A DNA stretch of 64,000 nucleotides, from NCBI GenBank assembly GCA_014338405.1, contig JTDE01000285.1, positions 1-64,000 on the forward strand, written 5' to 3'. The translations under genes and the position numbers were made by a program. Below, in pieces: positions 44,690 through 56,920 of the stretch. Each line of letters begins with the position of its first letter. Positions within the stretch are counted from its first letter, which is position 1. Below the pieces are notes generated by a model. That model was not told where the DNA came from. It did not search any database and saw nothing but the letters and a program-made list of their open reading frames with translations. Source of the stretch: Paragonimus skrjabini miyazakii. Taxonomy: Eukaryota; Platyhelminthes; Trematoda; Plagiorchiida; Troglotrematidae.

Positions 44690-47290
44690 TGGCAGCATCC
44701 GAAACAGATTAGCCTGTCACAGTGACCGAAGCCAAAAGACGCCTGCGCCTTGAACTACCACCTCAAGTGGCTTTCGCTGAACTACTTGCGATTCCACTTA
44801 CACATCATGAATCTGGTGTAAACCAGAAGGAATAAGACCAGTAGATGTGTGAGTGGGGCATTTATGTTCAGCTGGCCAATGCTGGTTAGCCAACTGAATC
44901 TTATCTCTCGAAAAATATACAGAGAGAGACTGCAATGACAAGATCTGTACTAGGAAGAATAATGTGTGAAATGTAATACAAGAAGCATTTCAGTATACGA
45001 GTGCATGTTAGTGCATTCCAGAGGGGATAAAGTTGAAAAACAAAACTCAAAGTTGAACTACGAAAAGATCAGACAGACGATTCATCATTCAATACACCAA
45101 AAAAGCTCAAGAAAAAAAATGGGTAGAAGATCACAGACATCCAAGTTTCTGAAAAGAAGAGCGGATTAGTTGCCCAACGACCACGGTCTTGGTCGATGTA
45201 AAAATTAACCAAAGTAGAGTGGATATGTTGATATGGCCGACCTGAACCTAACGTACTCGTTGTTTTTTCGCCGACGGTAAGCTATGAGTACGCTAGTGAA
45301 CAACTAATCCCAAACGACCGGCGCATTCGTGGCCTTACACATCGCAACGCCATATAGTCACCACGACCTGTGACACCGATGGTTCCCTTGCGTACAGCGC
45401 GCCTTTGTTCCCGGCCGCGCAATAACTGCTCGTTGAACTCGTCCGTCCGAATTGTATTGCTACAGGCAGTCCGGTTCAACGCTAAGTCTTCCCAACATCT
45501 AGAATCAATTTTACAACGTGACAGACTTACCTGCACAACATCCTGGCATCTCCGCTTTTGGCCACCAGGATTTCGCTTACCTGATTTCAGCTGTCCATAC
45601 AGCATCTGCTTTGGAATATGGTCATTGCCCATCCGACGGACGTGACCCAGCCAACGAAGCTGATTCAAGATCAGCAGGGCTTCCATCCCGTTCATGTCCG
45701 CTCGCCGCAGTACCTCAGTGTTCGGAACCATGTCCGACCACCGAATACCCTAGATGCGTCTTAGACATTGCAGATGAAGGTGGCTGAAATAATGCATATT
45801 CCACTGATACAATGTCTTCGTTTCACTGCCGTACAGCAGTATAGACAGTACCATTGGGCGGTAGCCGAAAAGCTCAGTGCTAGGCTTCAGGCAGTGGTTC
45901 TTCCAAACACGTCTTTCAAGACGTCCGAAAGCAGTACTATCCTTTGCCACACGAGCTCTCAACTCGCGGTCCACGAACAGATCCGTGGACAGATTGCTGC
46001 CCAAGTAGCAGAAATCTGTGCACCTGTCAACAACATCTCCATTGATGCGAATTTGGGGTGAAGGTGCACAGACAACTCCTCCACCCGGAGAAGACTGAAG
46101 GAGAGAAAATGTCTTACCTGTGTTGATATCCAGTCCGAACTTGGATGCCGCGGTTGCAAAAGTTGTGGTCAGTCGCTGTAGTTCGTTTTCGCTGTGTGAG
46201 AACAGAAGCATGCACACCATTGAGGTATGTAACCGAGTTTGGGCGCCGAAACGTAGAATATCCAGTAGGCTCCCATCCGTCTGGTACTCAACCTCAACAC
46301 CGTCCTCCTCAGAGTCCTGAAAAGCAACTGTTAGCATGGCAGTCAAATATAAGCTGAATAGGGATGGAGCAAGGACACAACCTTGCTTCACGCCAGTGAC
46401 AATGTCAAAATCATCAGAGGTAGATCCACATGATTGCACCTTCGCCCTCATGCCCACAGGCAACAATCTAATCAAATTTACAAACTTACTTAGACATCCA
46501 AACTTACCAAGCGCCGTCCACAGCGCCTCGCGGCCCACGGAATCGAACGCCTTGGTGAAGTTTACGAAGAGGGCATACAGGGGCTGGTTGCGATCTTAGC
46601 ACTTCTCATGAAGCTGTCGAGCAGCGAACACCAGGTCGATCGTACTCCGATTCGCCCGGAATCTGCATTGCTCCTCAAGAACATTGGCCTCTAAGACATC
46701 CGTATTCAGCCGGTTCAGAAGGATTCTGGCAAACACCTAGCCTGCGCAGCTCAGCAGACTGATGCCCCGATAGCTGTCGGGGTATTGCTTGTTATCCTTA
46801 CCTTTAAACAAAGGTACTATCACGGCATTCTTGAAATCCTGTGACATCTCCTCGTGCTCCCAGATGGAGTGAACCATCTGGAACAGTGCACGTTCTATCG
46901 CTGGTCCGCGATTCTTCAGGATTTCACCTGGCAATCCATCTTCACCTGCAGCCTTACCGTTGCGAAGTTGACCAATCGCTCTCTGCAACTCTAGTAAATC
47001 AGGAGCGAGAGCAAGTGAAGGCTTGATGGACTCTTATGGCAGGCTGTTCACGGTCACCCAGCACCTAGCAGCAAGGTCTAGTAGGCTACCAAAGTATTTA
47101 CGCCGGATCTTCATGAGGTCCTCCGGCTGAGCGCACGAACAGTCAGTACCCACGTCTACCAGAGCTTTAACAGACTGGATAGATGGACCGAAGATCGCTT
47201 TGAGCGAATAGTAGAACTCCTTATGTTGTCGACGATCTGCGAAGCCCTGCATCCGCTCACCTTGCTTCATCCACCAGTTGTCCTTGATTC
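44690..47290 (-). mobile_element. LINE family A, copy 2 (5'-truncated)
   Basis: Minus-strand remnant containing the linker before RT, the RT, the C-terminal region and about 590 bp of 3' UTR (45280-44690). Alignment with copy 1 stops near 47285, giving a 5' truncation typical of incomplete reverse transcription. It is better preserved than copy 1 and includes the C-terminal coding end that copy 1 lacks. Confidence 0.88.
45282..47270 (-). pseudogene. LINE A copy 2: reverse transcriptase and C-terminal domain
   Basis: Linker SLKAIFGPSIQSVKAL (47034-47270). Finger region with LRNGKAAGEDGLPGEIL, AVIVPLFKGKD and YRGISLLSCAG (46737-46988), then a TAG at 46737. Next NFTKAFDSVGREALW, with a TAA at 46596 before it. 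A 262-codon frame (45750-46538) has GVKQGCVLAPSLFSLYL, DINTGKTFSLLQ, DFCYLGSNLSTDLF, RRVWKNHCLK and LLYGSETKTLY. The catalytic segment reads CMLLFSHSENELQ, whereas copy 1 has LLFTNDRALFAHNEGELQ: seven codons that contain the catalytic Asp-Asp position are deleted in frame. The C-terminal frame (45282-45731) has LRWLGHVRRMGNDHIPK and PGGQKRRCQD, typical of this LINE group. Confidence 0.88.
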
Positions 47291-49176
47291 CGCCGGATTA
47301 TCATACCCAAACGCTCAACCATAACTTTGTTCGAGTAGTGTTCAAATTGCCCGACCACTTCGGAAGTGGATTTTTAGCGAGATATTTCTTACCTTGGAGC
47401 TGAATGAAATACTTTTGATGAGCATCATAAGCTTCTTCCTGATTTTATCCATAAGCTTCTATATTCAGTGGAAATCAGTTCAACGGATCAACTAAAACTG
47501 TCACCCAGACAAGTTTATCATCTAAAACAGCCAAAAGTTGTATTCTGACTACTTTTTGACAGTGTTCCGTTGACTGGTTCCTACAGTGATCACTTAGCTC
47601 ACTGTGCGAGTTTGGTTTAGGATGTCAAATCAACCCCATATGACATGTTTTAATTTTCCACTGAACTATCATCATGGCGCTGAAATGGTTTTCATCCAAC
47701 ATTAAGCGTGGTGAAAAATACACATTTGTGGACAAAACATTTTACTCTAAATAGTAACTTGAAGGTAGAAAGGAGTGCATCAACAGTACAGGCTGCCAGG
47801 TCTGTTTGTGTGGGGTGTTTTATTGCCGATATGTGTAGATTGTAGCAATGGTCGTTGGACTAGTGAACAAGTTTTTACAGGAATGATGTTCCATGAGAAG
47901 CTTCTGTATGGAATCTATTCTTCCAGTGTGGTGTACAACAAATAATTGGTTGTTATAACCATTTGCGTGTCACCCAGATATATCTACTTGACACACTATG
48001 GCTCTAGAATCAAAGCTGTGTACACGCTGTTAGAAAAACAGTTACGAACATCAAACTGTGTACAGAAATAAAACAAGAATATAGCCAAAAGATTCACCTT
48101 GTGTTAAATGCTTATAGACCATTCATTGATAAAGACATTCTTTGAGTAAGGTTAAGCTTTTGGAAGAAGCCTGTGGGTTCCAGTTGCATTTGGCAGGATC
48201 GGATGTACTTATCAGACTGTTTGAGATGCAGGACTAAAAACACTGTGAAGACTTGGTATACACATATACCATAAAGCCGTATTTCAATCGAGGAAGTGAA
48301 TTTGATTTCGTAAAATAATCAGTCGAGCCGCACTAGGGGAACAAATAAGTTTTCATTAATGAAATGGATCAGATGTGCTTGCACTTAACTACAAGAAAAC
48401 GTACAAGACAACATTTTTTATTGAAGTTGAACGAACATTCAAAGCCATTGAAAAAGGACTACAAGCTGATGTGATACATGCCAAGTGAAGTCGTCAAACA
48501 TGGCAGTAAACGTTGATTGAATGTTGAAAATTCGACGAGCTGTGTACATAACAGCTTGTACGTAATAGCTTGAAAACATCTAAGTAACATTGGAGACGAT
48601 GATATTGCTACCCGGCTCATACAAGATTCGTTGGGTACATGTAACAAAGTTATCATGGATAACTTTTTCACCAATACCATTATCACATCAATCTCACCTA
48701 CCAGAATACCTGAATAAATGGAACGTGGACAGCAAAATCCGAAACTGTCACATCAATACCAACATTAACTGCCGCATTCACAAGATCATAGTATGTGGTA
48801 ATTTCTGCTCTCAATCTTCTTCCAAGGTAGACTGTGTGTGCCTGTTATGTAAATGCTAACACAAATTATATAGTGCCTTATTTTTTGTCCTCAATGTGTA
48901 CTTGATTTAACTCAGACTTGGTTTCTTTTTCGGAATGGACACTTCACTTAACGCTATTTGTCTGAGTACATGCTTTGGTCATAATTAGATTCTCATTGAA
49001 AAACAGAGCATAACTCAGTAAGCTTAGTTTTAATAAACGGGAGTTCAATCTCACAGTGGAATAGTCTAGTCGATACAATAGGTGTTGCGTGTTGCCTACG
49101 TATTTACTGAAATAGATTTTTATTTCTAACTTTCATGTTGGCTAGAGTTCATGCCCTGATTGGTACACAGCCTTGT
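47291..49176. other. Non-coding stretch, no gene recognised
   Basis: AT-rich with short frames on both strands. Nothing is supported. Confidence 0.35.
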
Positions 49177-49427
49177 AGATGAGATTCAACTCTGAAAAGT
49201 CAGGACTTCGGATGGATTCGAACCAGCGACAGATACACCATGTCTCAACGCGGCGCGCGCTCTACCACCTGAGCTCCTGGCGTGGCTTCGTAGCCCAGCT
49301 GATAGAGCGCTTGCCGCGTTAAGGCATGGTGTATCTGTCGCTGGTTCGAATCCAGCCGAAGCCCTGACTTTTCACAGTTGGGTCCCATTTAAAATCATCA
49401 ATCTGTCAAACTACTTATTAGTAACAC
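49177..49427. mobile_element. Second head-to-head tRNA-like SINE dimer
   Basis: Same layout as 6625-6872. A minus-oriented monomer (49177-49281) meets a plus-oriented monomer (49282 onward) at their 5' ends. The plus monomer has GGCTTCG pairing with CGAAGCC as a 7-bp acceptor stem, A box TAGCCCAGCTGATAGAG, B box GGTTCGAATCC, then the tail ending TTATTAGTAACACA. The minus monomer starts GCCAGGAGCTCAGGTGG and differs from its partner at many positions, especially in the acceptor region, so the arms are no longer identical. Possible diverged target duplication: ACACAGCCTTGTA on the left and ACACAGTGTTGTA on the right (two mismatches). Confidence 0.78.
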
Positions 49428-52400
49428 AGTGTTGTATAAATGACAGCGGATTGGTTAGGGACATTTTCGGTAAGCAATAAGTGTACAAATCGTTCAATTT
49501 GAAAATACTTTATTGCAGCAAGTCTGTTTCTGACCATACGGGGTGGGTAATTGGACTATTTTTGGTTGTTTTATTATTAATCAAGAAGTATTGTGTACAA
49601 ATTTCACTCCATTCAGCTTTGAGGTTACGAACAGCCTGTCGTGGATTCAGCTATGTATCAAGGCTTAAGTCACTCTCCACCGTCAATATAGAGCAGATAA
49701 ACGGGAACGACTTACCAAATGCTAGGCGCAGAGATGCAGGAGATGGACATGTTGCATCTACGGCATGTACCCGGTCCACTTTCTTTGAACACGTTCGTGT
49801 TTGTTCAGTCAACGACTGTGTTATCCGCCATGCGTGCAAAGAGCTCTGCCTCAGATGTGGTAAGCCGTAGGGATACATGGTGAAATGGATCAGGTGTATG
49901 GTTCTGACGAAGGTAATGAACTGGTGCTGATCCACTGTTGCACACTGAACACAAACACTCCATGGGAAGATGATTCGGTTACCCAGCCTTTTAGCAGTTA
50001 CGAATGTGATAGCGATCGGTTTCGAAAATAAACTAAAAGTGGGTATTGAAAGACATTAGAGTGAAGTTGGTTTGTATAGCCCTTAGAGAAAAACAAATGG
50101 ACACATGATTATGGAAAATAGCCGCAGTAAAAATACCCGGTCACTCACAAATGACTATGGTGTCATTGTGCTAAAGTCGTGACATGAAATCAACTGGCCA
50201 GGTATTGTGAGAACCGCATTTTCAGCGCCTCCCAAATGATACTACAGTCTCTAGGCCTTTTTTATCAGCTATTTGAATGTGATCACACTGTCATGTGACC
50301 CAGCTCTTAATCTTACTTTTGATCTGCTCATATCCTGCCAAAAAAGCAATGGGAAAAATCCAGGATTCCAGCAGATACTCAGCTGAAAATATACAATATA
50401 TTCAAAAGACTTCATAGATCTACATATACTGCCATACTCTAACTAATAATGCCAGATTGAACCATTTATGAGAAGCATGAGTCAACAAACAGTTGGATCA
50501 AGGCGGAGCGGACGACAAATACTAACATTAGCCCGTAAAGTAACTAGAAGCATTTCAAGACCTAACTAACGACCCGAATGTTATGTCTCCACTAGGACTG
50601 TTCGACGGTTGTCAAACAAAAGTTCATGGTTGAGTATAAGGAATTGAGCTAAACCACTTCACTAACTCTACCACAAACGCAACAATACTCATTTTGAGCC
50701 GAAGCACATGTTTGTTGTAAACCTTAGTGATCTTGGAACTTTTTCAGTTGTGACAAAAAATCATTCAAGATGAGCCAGAAGCATGTGGAGATTAGCGACC
50801 TATCCATCGAAAGAAGGATATTTGCTATGTGCTAACCATGAACATTCGAGAATGTTAGAGGTCATAATTAGGCTTTCAGTAAGAATTGACTGGAACTCGT
50901 AAACAAAGGTGAGTATACAGACTGACAGCTGAATTGACGCTTATTCTGAAATAAGTATGAAACAGGTTACGTTCAAAACGTACCACAGCCTCTCATGAGA
51001 ACTATGCCTGATTACCTTATGGATCTGAAATGAAGTTATAGGCACACGTAGCACTATACCAATGCGAAATTATAAAACAGCAGATAACCGCATAAAAATG
51101 TTGCGACTACTTGTCATAATTCTGTCTATTGCTTTCTAATAAGCAACTGGATTTGTCTGTTGGCCGCAAATTAAGCGATTGATCTCGCCCCCTTAATTTG
51201 AAGGGTACTAGTAAAAACTAGAATAACCATGTAAGTCTGTTACAGAGTGTATGAAACAGTTTTAATAGATGTTGTTTAATAATCTGATACTCTCACTACT
51301 AGAGTTGGTCGATTACCCTCCTAACAATTACCCGGTCTGAAGATCACATTTCTGAAAGGATCTCAATACTACAGACTCTTATCACAATGAAGCAAACAAC
51401 GACATGCATATACTTTAAGATTAATCAATAGAGGTATGACACGTCCGACAAAACTGTTTCAATCGAACGGAAGAATGGTAAATAGTGAAATTCATCACGA
51501 AGTCTCACAATCTTCTTGTCTGACTAACCGTTTAACATGTGGTAGAACGCCTGAACTAATACCATACCTTACTTCTATCTCCACATTATTGTATTCTGTT
51601 CTGATTAGAGTGAAAGAGCGTAATTTTTGTCAAATGTACTTAGGAAATTACCACAGTGACTACGGAAACATCGGAAATAAAATAGGGACTCTCATCTCTA
51701 AGTTTAAGACGGCGCTGACTTATCTGGCGACAGGGACGCGTGTCACCGAAACACGAGAGTTGTACAGACCAGTTGATTGCAGTTGTGGGTCTATCTTAAA
51801 GTCACGAAACCTAATTGCTTGGAGTAGAAGACGTAAATTGTTTTCAAACACTTGACAAAGTGTCTGCGTGCGATTGTTCATTTCTGATGGTACCAACTGG
51901 TAAGCAAAAATGACGTTAGGAGACTGATACTTGATAGTAACAGCTGAGTTCAACCACTCAGTCTTTAAGTATACCCAGACTCAGATGGTCAGTCCATGGA
52001 CAACAGGTGTAAGCTTGCCTCATCGAGCACTTTTTACCGATGCTGTGACCTACCCACCTAGGTGCGCCGTGGACAGACGGTGACTTGGTTTAGGGAAATT
52101 AAATCTATCATCAAAGGATTAGAGAGAGTTCTCCTTTCTGGTCCTCGTGACTCACACAATCGGTGGACGAAAAAGTTGATGCAGATGGTGGCTAATCGGG
52201 CTCACTGGCGTGAATGTTGTTGTTAGGTCGGTTGCCTGTGCTGTAGGTGCAATAAACGATGCAGGACAGTAAACGCCTCAAGGAAGCTGTCCGGTTGATG
52301 ATACTCCTACTTTCACTTACGATTTGACCGTTTTATGTCCAAAGTGTAGACACCTTGATACAAACACCTTGTAGGTATACTCGGAATTAGGGACCTCGAG

Positions 52401-53129
52401 TAACTCTAAAAATCGTGCTCAAATTAAAACCTTCTATGCAAGTAATAAGAAAACCTCGGACTGGTTGCATGAGACAAGAAGCCGAATTTATGAATGTACA
52501 ACAGTATTGAAGAAATCGTAGTCATTCATTGGCTGACTTATTGGCACCCACAAAGTCAAACTGAAAGCTGATTGGTCCGATACGGAAAAAAACTTAGCAA
52601 ATAAGGGGAAGTGTAACATTTAGGCTTTTCGTCCAATCCTGATGTGGTGTCTTAACGAGACGTTTGGATTGGTCCCTTGTTAGACTTCGTATTGTGTCGG
52701 GATTTGAATAACCGTTGAATCAAGTAGATTTTCACCACTCTTGTACGGTAATTCGGTGGATAACTAATACAGGCTTCAACGTATGAACGTTATTCTGTCT
52801 CAGAGAACATGACAACCTTCTATTAAGTTTGAAGGTCAGCGCACATCTGGTTACATCAGGTTCAGATGTGTACTTTTCAAGCTGTTAACGGAAAACTACA
52901 CGCTTTCATTAAGGCTTCGTCAAAAACGCTATTATCGTTGCTTATTCTGTTTTACACAGTCAGTTGTTGCGTCTGCAAATATGTTTTTCTGCATTCATTG
53001 TGTCGTGTTGGATCACGTCCCCGAGCTGTTCGGAACAAGAGATCTGTATGTAGTTGAAAAATAATCCATCACTGCCCGTCTGTTAACGTCCGAAGGTTAG
53101 CAATAAAGTGGGAGAATCAATAGAATCAG
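49428..53129. other. Stretch with no recognised gene
   Basis: Frames of 129 codons (49481-49870) and 139 codons (51436-51855) on the plus strand have no recognised domain and no clear exon borders. The first begins directly downstream of the SINE and includes a hydrophobic run (IGLFLVVLLLI). Both are within what chance allows for this length of DNA. Confidence 0.35.
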
Positions 53130-53222
53130 ATGTTTCAACGGATCCACAAGTACGAATACAAACAGTTTAGACAGGAAGTAGCTTCTGGTTTTCCAAATTA
53201 CAGTATTATACCTCTAAATGTT
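53130..53222 (+). CDS. Candidate exon (31 codons), unknown
   Basis: Follows CAATAGAATCAG and ends before a donor GTGAGTATT at 53223. The open segment includes FQRIHKYEYKQFRQEVASGF and ends between codons. The acceptor has a poor pyrimidine tract. It does not join in phase to the segment at 53688. If the donor is not used, the frame continues into an acidic stretch (DDGEDDVEDE) to a stop at 53315. Confidence 0.22.
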
Positions 53223-53687
53223 GTGAGTATTGACGATGGTGAGGATGATGTTGAAGATGAGGCTTCTCCGAAGATGATTACTCTGTTTACTTCAGTATAT
53301 TTCGGTAGACCTTGAAAACTGTTGTACGCTTTAATAGCGGAAGTCGTGTTGCTCGTCTGCAATGATAATGGAATGATTCAACTATGTCTATTGTCGTGTT
53401 AAAAAGGAAATGACTAGAAAGGGACTACTCAACTGACTGTACACACTCAAAACACAAAAGAATAGGGTAAATTTTGAATTTTGGAGGCTAGTTAGAACTG
53501 GTCCAGTCATGTAACTGTGTTGGTGGTTAATTAAAGCTTGATGTGATCAGGCTTGTTGTCGATAACTCGGTTGATTTGCATCACGTTAATGATAGAAACA
53601 ATTCAATTTTTCCCGGTTTTGATTCGATTTAATGACAGTAAACCAATGTTGTTACTTGGCGATCAGCCCTATTGTCTCAATTCTTAG

Positions 53688-53917
53688 AAAATTCTCGCAG
53701 TGTGAACATCAAGAATATGTGTGCTGCTGTGTGGCAGAGCATTAACGATGTCCGGAGTGAGTTCACACGTCGGCTGACTCACAGTTTTCCGGACGATGAC
53801 CAGAAATTGTTTCACCACTCGTCGTGCAAACGCATGCCTATTCACTCTGGTCCGCTCCCGATATCGGATGCCGCCGATTCGTCTTGTCTGACATATTTAC
53901 CGGTTCTACATCCGTAG
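53688..53917 (+). CDS. Candidate terminal exon (about 76 codons), unknown
   Basis: Preceded by a good acceptor (ATTGTCTCAATTCTTAG). It starts with the last two bases of a codon and is open to TAG at 53915-53917. The product segment contains MCAAVWQSINDVRSEFTRRL, then an acidic/His patch (PDDDQKLFHHSSCK). The composition is protein-like. No family recognised, and no upstream exon in matching phase was found nearby. Confidence 0.3.
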
Positions 53918-55988
53918 TCGGTGATAATGTCAACCAGACAACAGTGTCTGCTTAGTAGTCTGTTGTGTAGCTACCAGTGACTGTCCTCGAATCAAATGTC
54001 CAGTCAGAGTATAAGAATTGGATAATTTTGCCAAGTGACCACCGTTCTTTGTCCTTTGTGAATCGAAACATTTCCAATCGGAAGGACTGATTATGCTAAG
54101 ATGGTGATGCAATAAATCACCTGTGCAAACGTTTGTTATTGATAGAATCAAAATCACACAGAGGAGCCGGAATCTACAGCTAACATAGTAATCACTACCT
54201 TCAGGACAACCCAAATCAACCCGACGGTTGTCCAGTTCTTTACAAATGACACCTACACACAAAACCACTGGTTTCACTAGGATCAATTAAGATCGGGAGT
54301 ATTCAGAAATTCGCTTAATTATGTGGCGATTTTCTCCAAATCAGTCCACTTCTATTTTTTATACTAACGTATAATTGATGTATTATGCTTTTAGTGGGAT
54401 CAAACGGTAGACTGTAAATGCTGGGAAATTTTGGGGCTGAACGGTGATCCAGAAATCCCCAGCGCACAACGGACCACAGTAAAACGTAGATTTTATCTTA
54501 GTCTGTATCTACACGTTCCAAGTGAATTTGCGATGATGACTGTCTGAAGACGGATAGTGTTTAACCATGAGAACCACTGCCTCCCAAGCGCCTATCCACA
54601 AACGTTCACTGAAGTTTACACAAAACATAACAGTTAAAGATGCAGTGTAACTAAACTTGAGTACTACATACATTAGACTGCTAGTTAATCGCATTCATAC
54701 ATGTTAGGATACAATCTATGTTGTGTTGTGTATGCAACTCGCTTTTATCCACTGTTCAGCCAACAACTCATCGTACGAAAACTGTATAAAAAAATGACTT
54801 GAGCGATTAGTTCATGTTCCTTGATCTGGTCTTGAAGAACAGGTTGCTTTCCCCAGACAACAAAAAGCCGTTTTGATGAACCCGAGACCACCATCCACGT
54901 TGTTTGACATACGGTGCAGTTCTGGCTCATCTGGTCGAAAGTGAACATCAAGCGAACACTACTAGAAAGTGCAGCATACTACGACACTTCTCAAGGGCTA
55001 CCTTGAGATGTGTCATGACATAACATCAGTTCCACGTTTATCACGGTCAGTATGATTACATCGATCTGGCGTTATCAACTGATCTGACGCTGTTTGACAA
55101 CTTCAGCGGCTTCGTATTCAGCGATTATTCACTACAGTTAAGAAATCTGACACCGTTGGTCAGTGACGAGATGATATGAAACACTAATATTTCACAACAT
55201 TCATCTTCATATTGTGCCAGGTAACAGTTTATGCATACTTCCAAACTGATATCCGTTCAACGTCAATTTTGTCTTTGTGCAACCCCATTATCGGGTAGAG
55301 GAGATAGGAGAATTACTTAAGCTTACCCTATGTTGGTGAGGGTCTATACAAATGTGTCAACCAGCATAATGTGTGTGGGGCAAACTCGCTCCTAGCTTGT
55401 ATATTCGGGAGCTGTGCACGTAAAGTGTCATCCTTCCTAAGTGTGTCGAACCTTGCCTACATACGCTGGTCTGGGGGTATGTATTTACTCGAAATGAATG
55501 TCGTCGTGCCGTTGCCACTACCACCTCATTGTCCAACACGTATCTGATGGTTGATGAACATCGGTCATTCCCTTGGTCACTATTTTTCACTCTTGATGTT
55601 CATTAGTTCATTTGATTGAACACAATTCCAGTGTGTTCTGCATGTAGACCAGTGAAAACGAAGAATGAGCTCTGCACACACAGAAGTCAGGGTCCGTTTG
55701 TAAAAGTGCAGCGACTCCGATCGAAAATCGTGTACTTTTCATGTCTGATCCGCACCGTATGAACAATTATGCCTGTCTTGTCCATTTATTTGGTTTAAGG
55801 GTACATACGATTTGATGTGGATAGTCCGTTGGCTACTGATTTCATCTCGCTAACCATGGTGATTATCATGAGCTTTGCCTAAATCATACACATTGACGGA
55901 CGATAAATGGTGTTTGCACGTTTGACCGCTATTTTAAAACTGTCATGCAAACAAAGCGTACTGAGTCGTCAACACCACCAGCTAGGTC
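53918..55988. other. Non-coding stretch, no gene recognised
   Basis: Short frames only, the longest 118 codons on the minus strand at 53930-54286. Nothing is supported. Confidence 0.35.
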
Positions 55989-56011
55989 ATGCATTCATTG
56001 TTAATCAGTAG

Positions 56012-56261
56012 ATATTGCATGTGCACGTACACAAAAGTCCGGATGAAATCAATGTACCCGTTTGATCAGCGTAGGCAGAAACTGTTTTTTGATTATGTGG
56101 GCCTAATGCATGACTCAGTTCGGAAGCATAGGATTGTTGACCGAGTATTAACGAGATGCAGACAAATTGCTGACGCAATTCCCAGGTTGCAGTTTTCTCT
56201 TCTGTTTGATGAAATCACTAACTGGAAAATCCATCCCATAATGAAATATCGGTTTATGCAG
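56012..56261 (+). CDS. Candidate internal exon, unknown conserved-looking protein
   Basis: Acceptor CATTCATTGTTAATCAG, then an open frame ending CAG before donor GTAGGG at 56262, leaving between codons. The segment includes MYPFDQRRQKLFFDYVGLMH, RIVDRVLTRCRQIADAI and FSLLFDEITNWKIHP. It is rich in charged and aromatic residues in a helical pattern, unlike the chance frames around it. An alternative, weaker acceptor lies about 24 bp further on. The 56-kb interspersed repeat begins 157 bp after the donor, in the would-be intron. I cannot name the protein. Confidence 0.4.
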
Positions 56262-56417
56262 GTAGGGATTTTAATACGTTAAATAGTATTTAGTATTCAC
56301 TAGACTGTAGCTTACATCTAGTGTAACCTCACAATTTATGATGAGTAGTTTCCAGTCAAATTGATCAAAAGTGATCAGTCATAAAGCCATGCATCTGTTA
56401 GAAGATAGATGGATTTG

Positions 56418-56920
56418 TTACGGTAACCCTGAGAAGCAGTCGATTCACACAACTAATTACATTTTCCGGATGCTGACTTCCACATATCCATGTATAATCT
56501 CATATCTTCCAATCCGTTTAATACATGTTAACACAAACTTTCTGTCTGTCTTCTATACGTTTGGGATTCCTCATCCGGATCATTCCAATCACCACATTCT
56601 AACAAATTGCTAGAACTGGTTCGACTTAGTTATTGCCGATTGTCAATTGTTGAAACACAGGTGATGATAATCACATTGTCTGTTTGCGTGAGTCAACTTG
56701 GAATAGATGAGCAGTGAAGTTTGTTGCCATTATTTCATTAACACAGCGAATTTGTGTAGATCTTGGAATGTGCACTCCGATTCACGGGATGAGTATATGC
56801 TGAAGTTGTCGTGATACTGGGATTATGTACTAGGCTAATCTAAATGAGTTGCCTCAATCCAACGTTCTACCCTCAACTACACGGCAATCATTTTTTCTTC
56901 CTGGTTTTTGGGGTAACCGT
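56418..56920 (+). repeat. About 500-bp interspersed repeat, second copy
   Basis: Inverted relative to 42780-43280, about 13 kb away. Similarity starts at CGGTAACCCTGAGAAGCAGT and runs to about 56900, where it fades. The shared frame here (56371-56613) contains TFGIPHPDHSNHHIL. Confidence 0.8.

Noticed and set aside
44966..45169. 67-codon Lys/Ser-rich plus-strand frame
   Set aside because: It lies within the 3' UTR shared by the LINE A copies, on the opposite strand.
46120..46599. Several plus-strand frames of 66-87 codons at 45.4-46.6 kb
   Set aside because: They are antisense to LINE A copy 2 and reflect its coding composition.
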